A stretch of DNA of 5,253 bases from Clostridium sp. (GTDB taxonomy: Bacteria; Bacillota_A; Clostridia; Lachnospirales; Lachnospiraceae): positions 1 through 5,253 of the forward strand of contig JAMPAW010000214.1 of NCBI GenBank assembly GCA_023666975.1, given 5' to 3'. The stretch's first letter is position 1. Every line of letters begins with the position of its first letter. Positions 4,412 through 5,253 of the stretch are shown piece after piece. Position numbers and translations under genes: made by a program. Below the pieces are notes generated by a model. That model saw nothing but the letters and a program-made list of their open reading frames with translations, was not told the origin of the DNA and did no database searches.

Positions 4412-5112
4412 ATGGCGGAAATAAAAAATGGGGATTCGGTGCAGCACCATTTAAGCCTGAAACATACAGTAAAAATGAAACTGCCATAAAAAGTGTTTTG
4501 TATTTTATTGATAAGCAGTCAATTAAAAAGAATGTGGATATCTGTAATGAAATTAGTATAGTAAAAGGGTTATTTAATCGGATTATACGTCAGGATCAAT
4601 GGGATTGGTTTACGACATATATGTATTTTGATTATCCGAGTTATAAGGATTGCTCAAATATAGTAAACCTATTATCGGATTTGAGAACTGCGATTAAGAA
4701 TGGCAGTCTGGAAGAAGCAAAAAATGTTTCATTACATATTAAAAAGGGAAATTTTATCATATATTCAAATAGATTCCTCGAATTTGACATAAATTCGGAT
4801 GATACAGACGAATATATTTATATTTTGTCTAGGAGAGAAGAAAAGGATTTGCTTAAAATTGGGATGACAACAAGGAATGTGCTAAAAAGATGCCGGGAAA
4901 TCAATTCAGCAACCGGAGTAGTATTTCCGTATTCCCCACGAAAAGTATTCAGGGTAAAGGAAAGCAAGGAGGCAGAAAGAATTGTGCATCAGGTATTAGA
5001 AGAATATCGGATTAGGGCAGATAGAGAATTTTTCAAGTGTGATTATTCAGAGGCATGTAAATTAATTGAAGATTGTCTGCAGGAAAATGAATTGCTTTAT
5101 TACAAATATTGA
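4412..5112 (+). CDS. GIY-YIG-fold protein of the T5orf172/MUG113 type, frame interrupted near the 5' end
   Basis: The ATG at 4412 has GAGGTG (4401-4406) at good spacing, but this frame stops after 25 codons at 4487-4489. The -1 frame carries clear protein from codon 7 on (WGFGAAPFKPETYSKNETA) to TGA at 5110-5112. Shifting at the A6 run gives a continuous 233-residue product; without a shift only a TTG at 4498 lacking a ribosome binding site is available. On the restored numbering the C-terminal domain shows Y135-I-Y137, KIGMT (149-153), Arg160 and Glu163 (RCREIN), Glu189 and His193 (EAERIVHQVL), and REFF (205-208). That is the pattern of T5orf172/MUG113 members of the GIY-YIG superfamily, DNA-binding or endonuclease-like domains common in phages and defence loci. 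The N-terminal half (about 1-130) is helical and unrecognised. It is downstream partner of the Shedu-like gene. Confidence 0.75.
4423..4429 (+). other. A_AAA_AAT: site of the -1 frame switch (slippery heptamer or lost A)
   Basis: Codons ATA AAA AAT (4421-4429) contain A AAA AAT in the X_XXY_YYZ arrangement used for -1 ribosomal frameshifting; slipping here continues at TGG (4429). A small GC-rich hairpin, GGTG-CAG-CACC (4438-4448), begins 8 bases downstream, which is suitable spacing, though its 4-bp stem is weak. Adding one A to the A6 run gives the same join. The sequence cannot distinguish programmed shift, phase-variable tract, mutation or sequencing error. Confidence 0.45.
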
Positions 5113-5154
5113 AGATGTGGCGGAGTTGCTTACAAATGAATGAAGGTAAACATT

Positions 5155-5217
5155 ATGCAGGAAAACAGAGATTATGATATTGTGATTGCGAAAATACCAA
5201 GAAAGACTAACTATTAA
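5155..5217 (+). CDS. Short 20-codon ORF with a good ribosome binding site, start resembles the 3592 ORF
   Basis: AAGG (5143-5146) lies 8 bases before the ATG at 5155. The peptide reads MQENRDYDIVIAKIPRKTNY and then TAA. Its RDYDIVI matches the RDYNIIL near the start of the 3592 ORF, and the DNA is identical at 15 of 21 positions from AGAGATTA onward. It may be the start of another gene of the same kind broken by an early stop or frameshift, or a chance ORF. The window ends 36 bases later, so its continuation cannot be followed; 5113-5154 and 5218-5253 hold nothing else I can identify. Confidence 0.3.
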   Translation: MQENRDYDIVIAKIPRKTNY

Positions 5218-5253
5218 AAGTCAAGTCTTAAAGTGAAATTTTTTGCATGGATT

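Noticed and set aside
5203..5245. Terminator at the right edge (AAGACT...AGTCTT followed by T6)
   Set aside because: Only a 6-bp AT-rich stem with a 15-base loop, and the T-run is 8 bases after the stem; too weak to claim.
1..5253. CRISPR array, tRNA/rRNA genes, transposase or integrase
   Set aside because: No regularly spaced repeats, no cloverleaf with a TTCRANNC-type arm, and no DDE, tyrosine or serine recombinase motifs were seen on either strand.

Overview
The window looks like chromosomal DNA of a low-to-moderate GC Bacillota, most likely a gut Clostridia (Lachnospiraceae or Oscillospiraceae type). Reasons: nearly every start follows a strong GGAGG-type Shine-Dalgarno, promoters are TTGxxx-17-TATAAT with extended -10s, codon use is AT-rich, and the recognisable families are common in that group. 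All convincing intact genes lie on the plus strand. Composition drops from about 50% GC in the first 230 bases to clearly AT-rich DNA at the right end.

Layout. (1) 2-229: the C-terminal end of a gene running in from the left, possibly a 5'-nucleotidase-type phosphohydrolase. (2) 295-1172: two small membrane proteins in one transcription unit, closed by an intrinsic terminator at 1212-1246. (3) 1303-3302: a second unit with its own promoter. It starts with a small probable DNA-binding protein (1374-1736) whose promoter is overlaid by a perfect 14-bp inverted repeat. Then come an unrecognised 187-residue protein (YbjN-like in feel), the broken remains of another gene (2354-2624), and a PPP-family metallophosphoesterase (2625-3302). 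(4) 3303-3591: no intact gene. It holds a hairpin, a probable degraded minus-strand gene end, a short plus-strand coding scrap and a candidate promoter. (5) 3592-5112: a third unit with a 47-codon ORF, a Shedu-like (DUF4263) PD-(D/E)XK nuclease-fold protein, and a GIY-YIG-like protein of the T5orf172/MUG113 type. A short ORF at 5155 begins much like the 47-codon ORF.

Interpretation. Segment 5 reads as a small, probably laterally acquired defence-type module: a Shedu-family protein followed 26 bases later by a GIY-YIG-fold protein. Both genes have reading-frame problems at their 5' ends. The Shedu frame has no credible start codon. The GIY-YIG gene has a good start but needs a -1 shift at an A6 run forming A_AAA_AAT. 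Two more -1 breaks lie in the 2354-2624 relic. Four same-direction breaks, at least three of them repairable by adding one base in or beside a homopolymer, mean that real decay, phase variation or programmed frameshifting must be weighed against homopolymer sequencing error. No tRNA, rRNA, CRISPR array, transposase or integrase was recognised.
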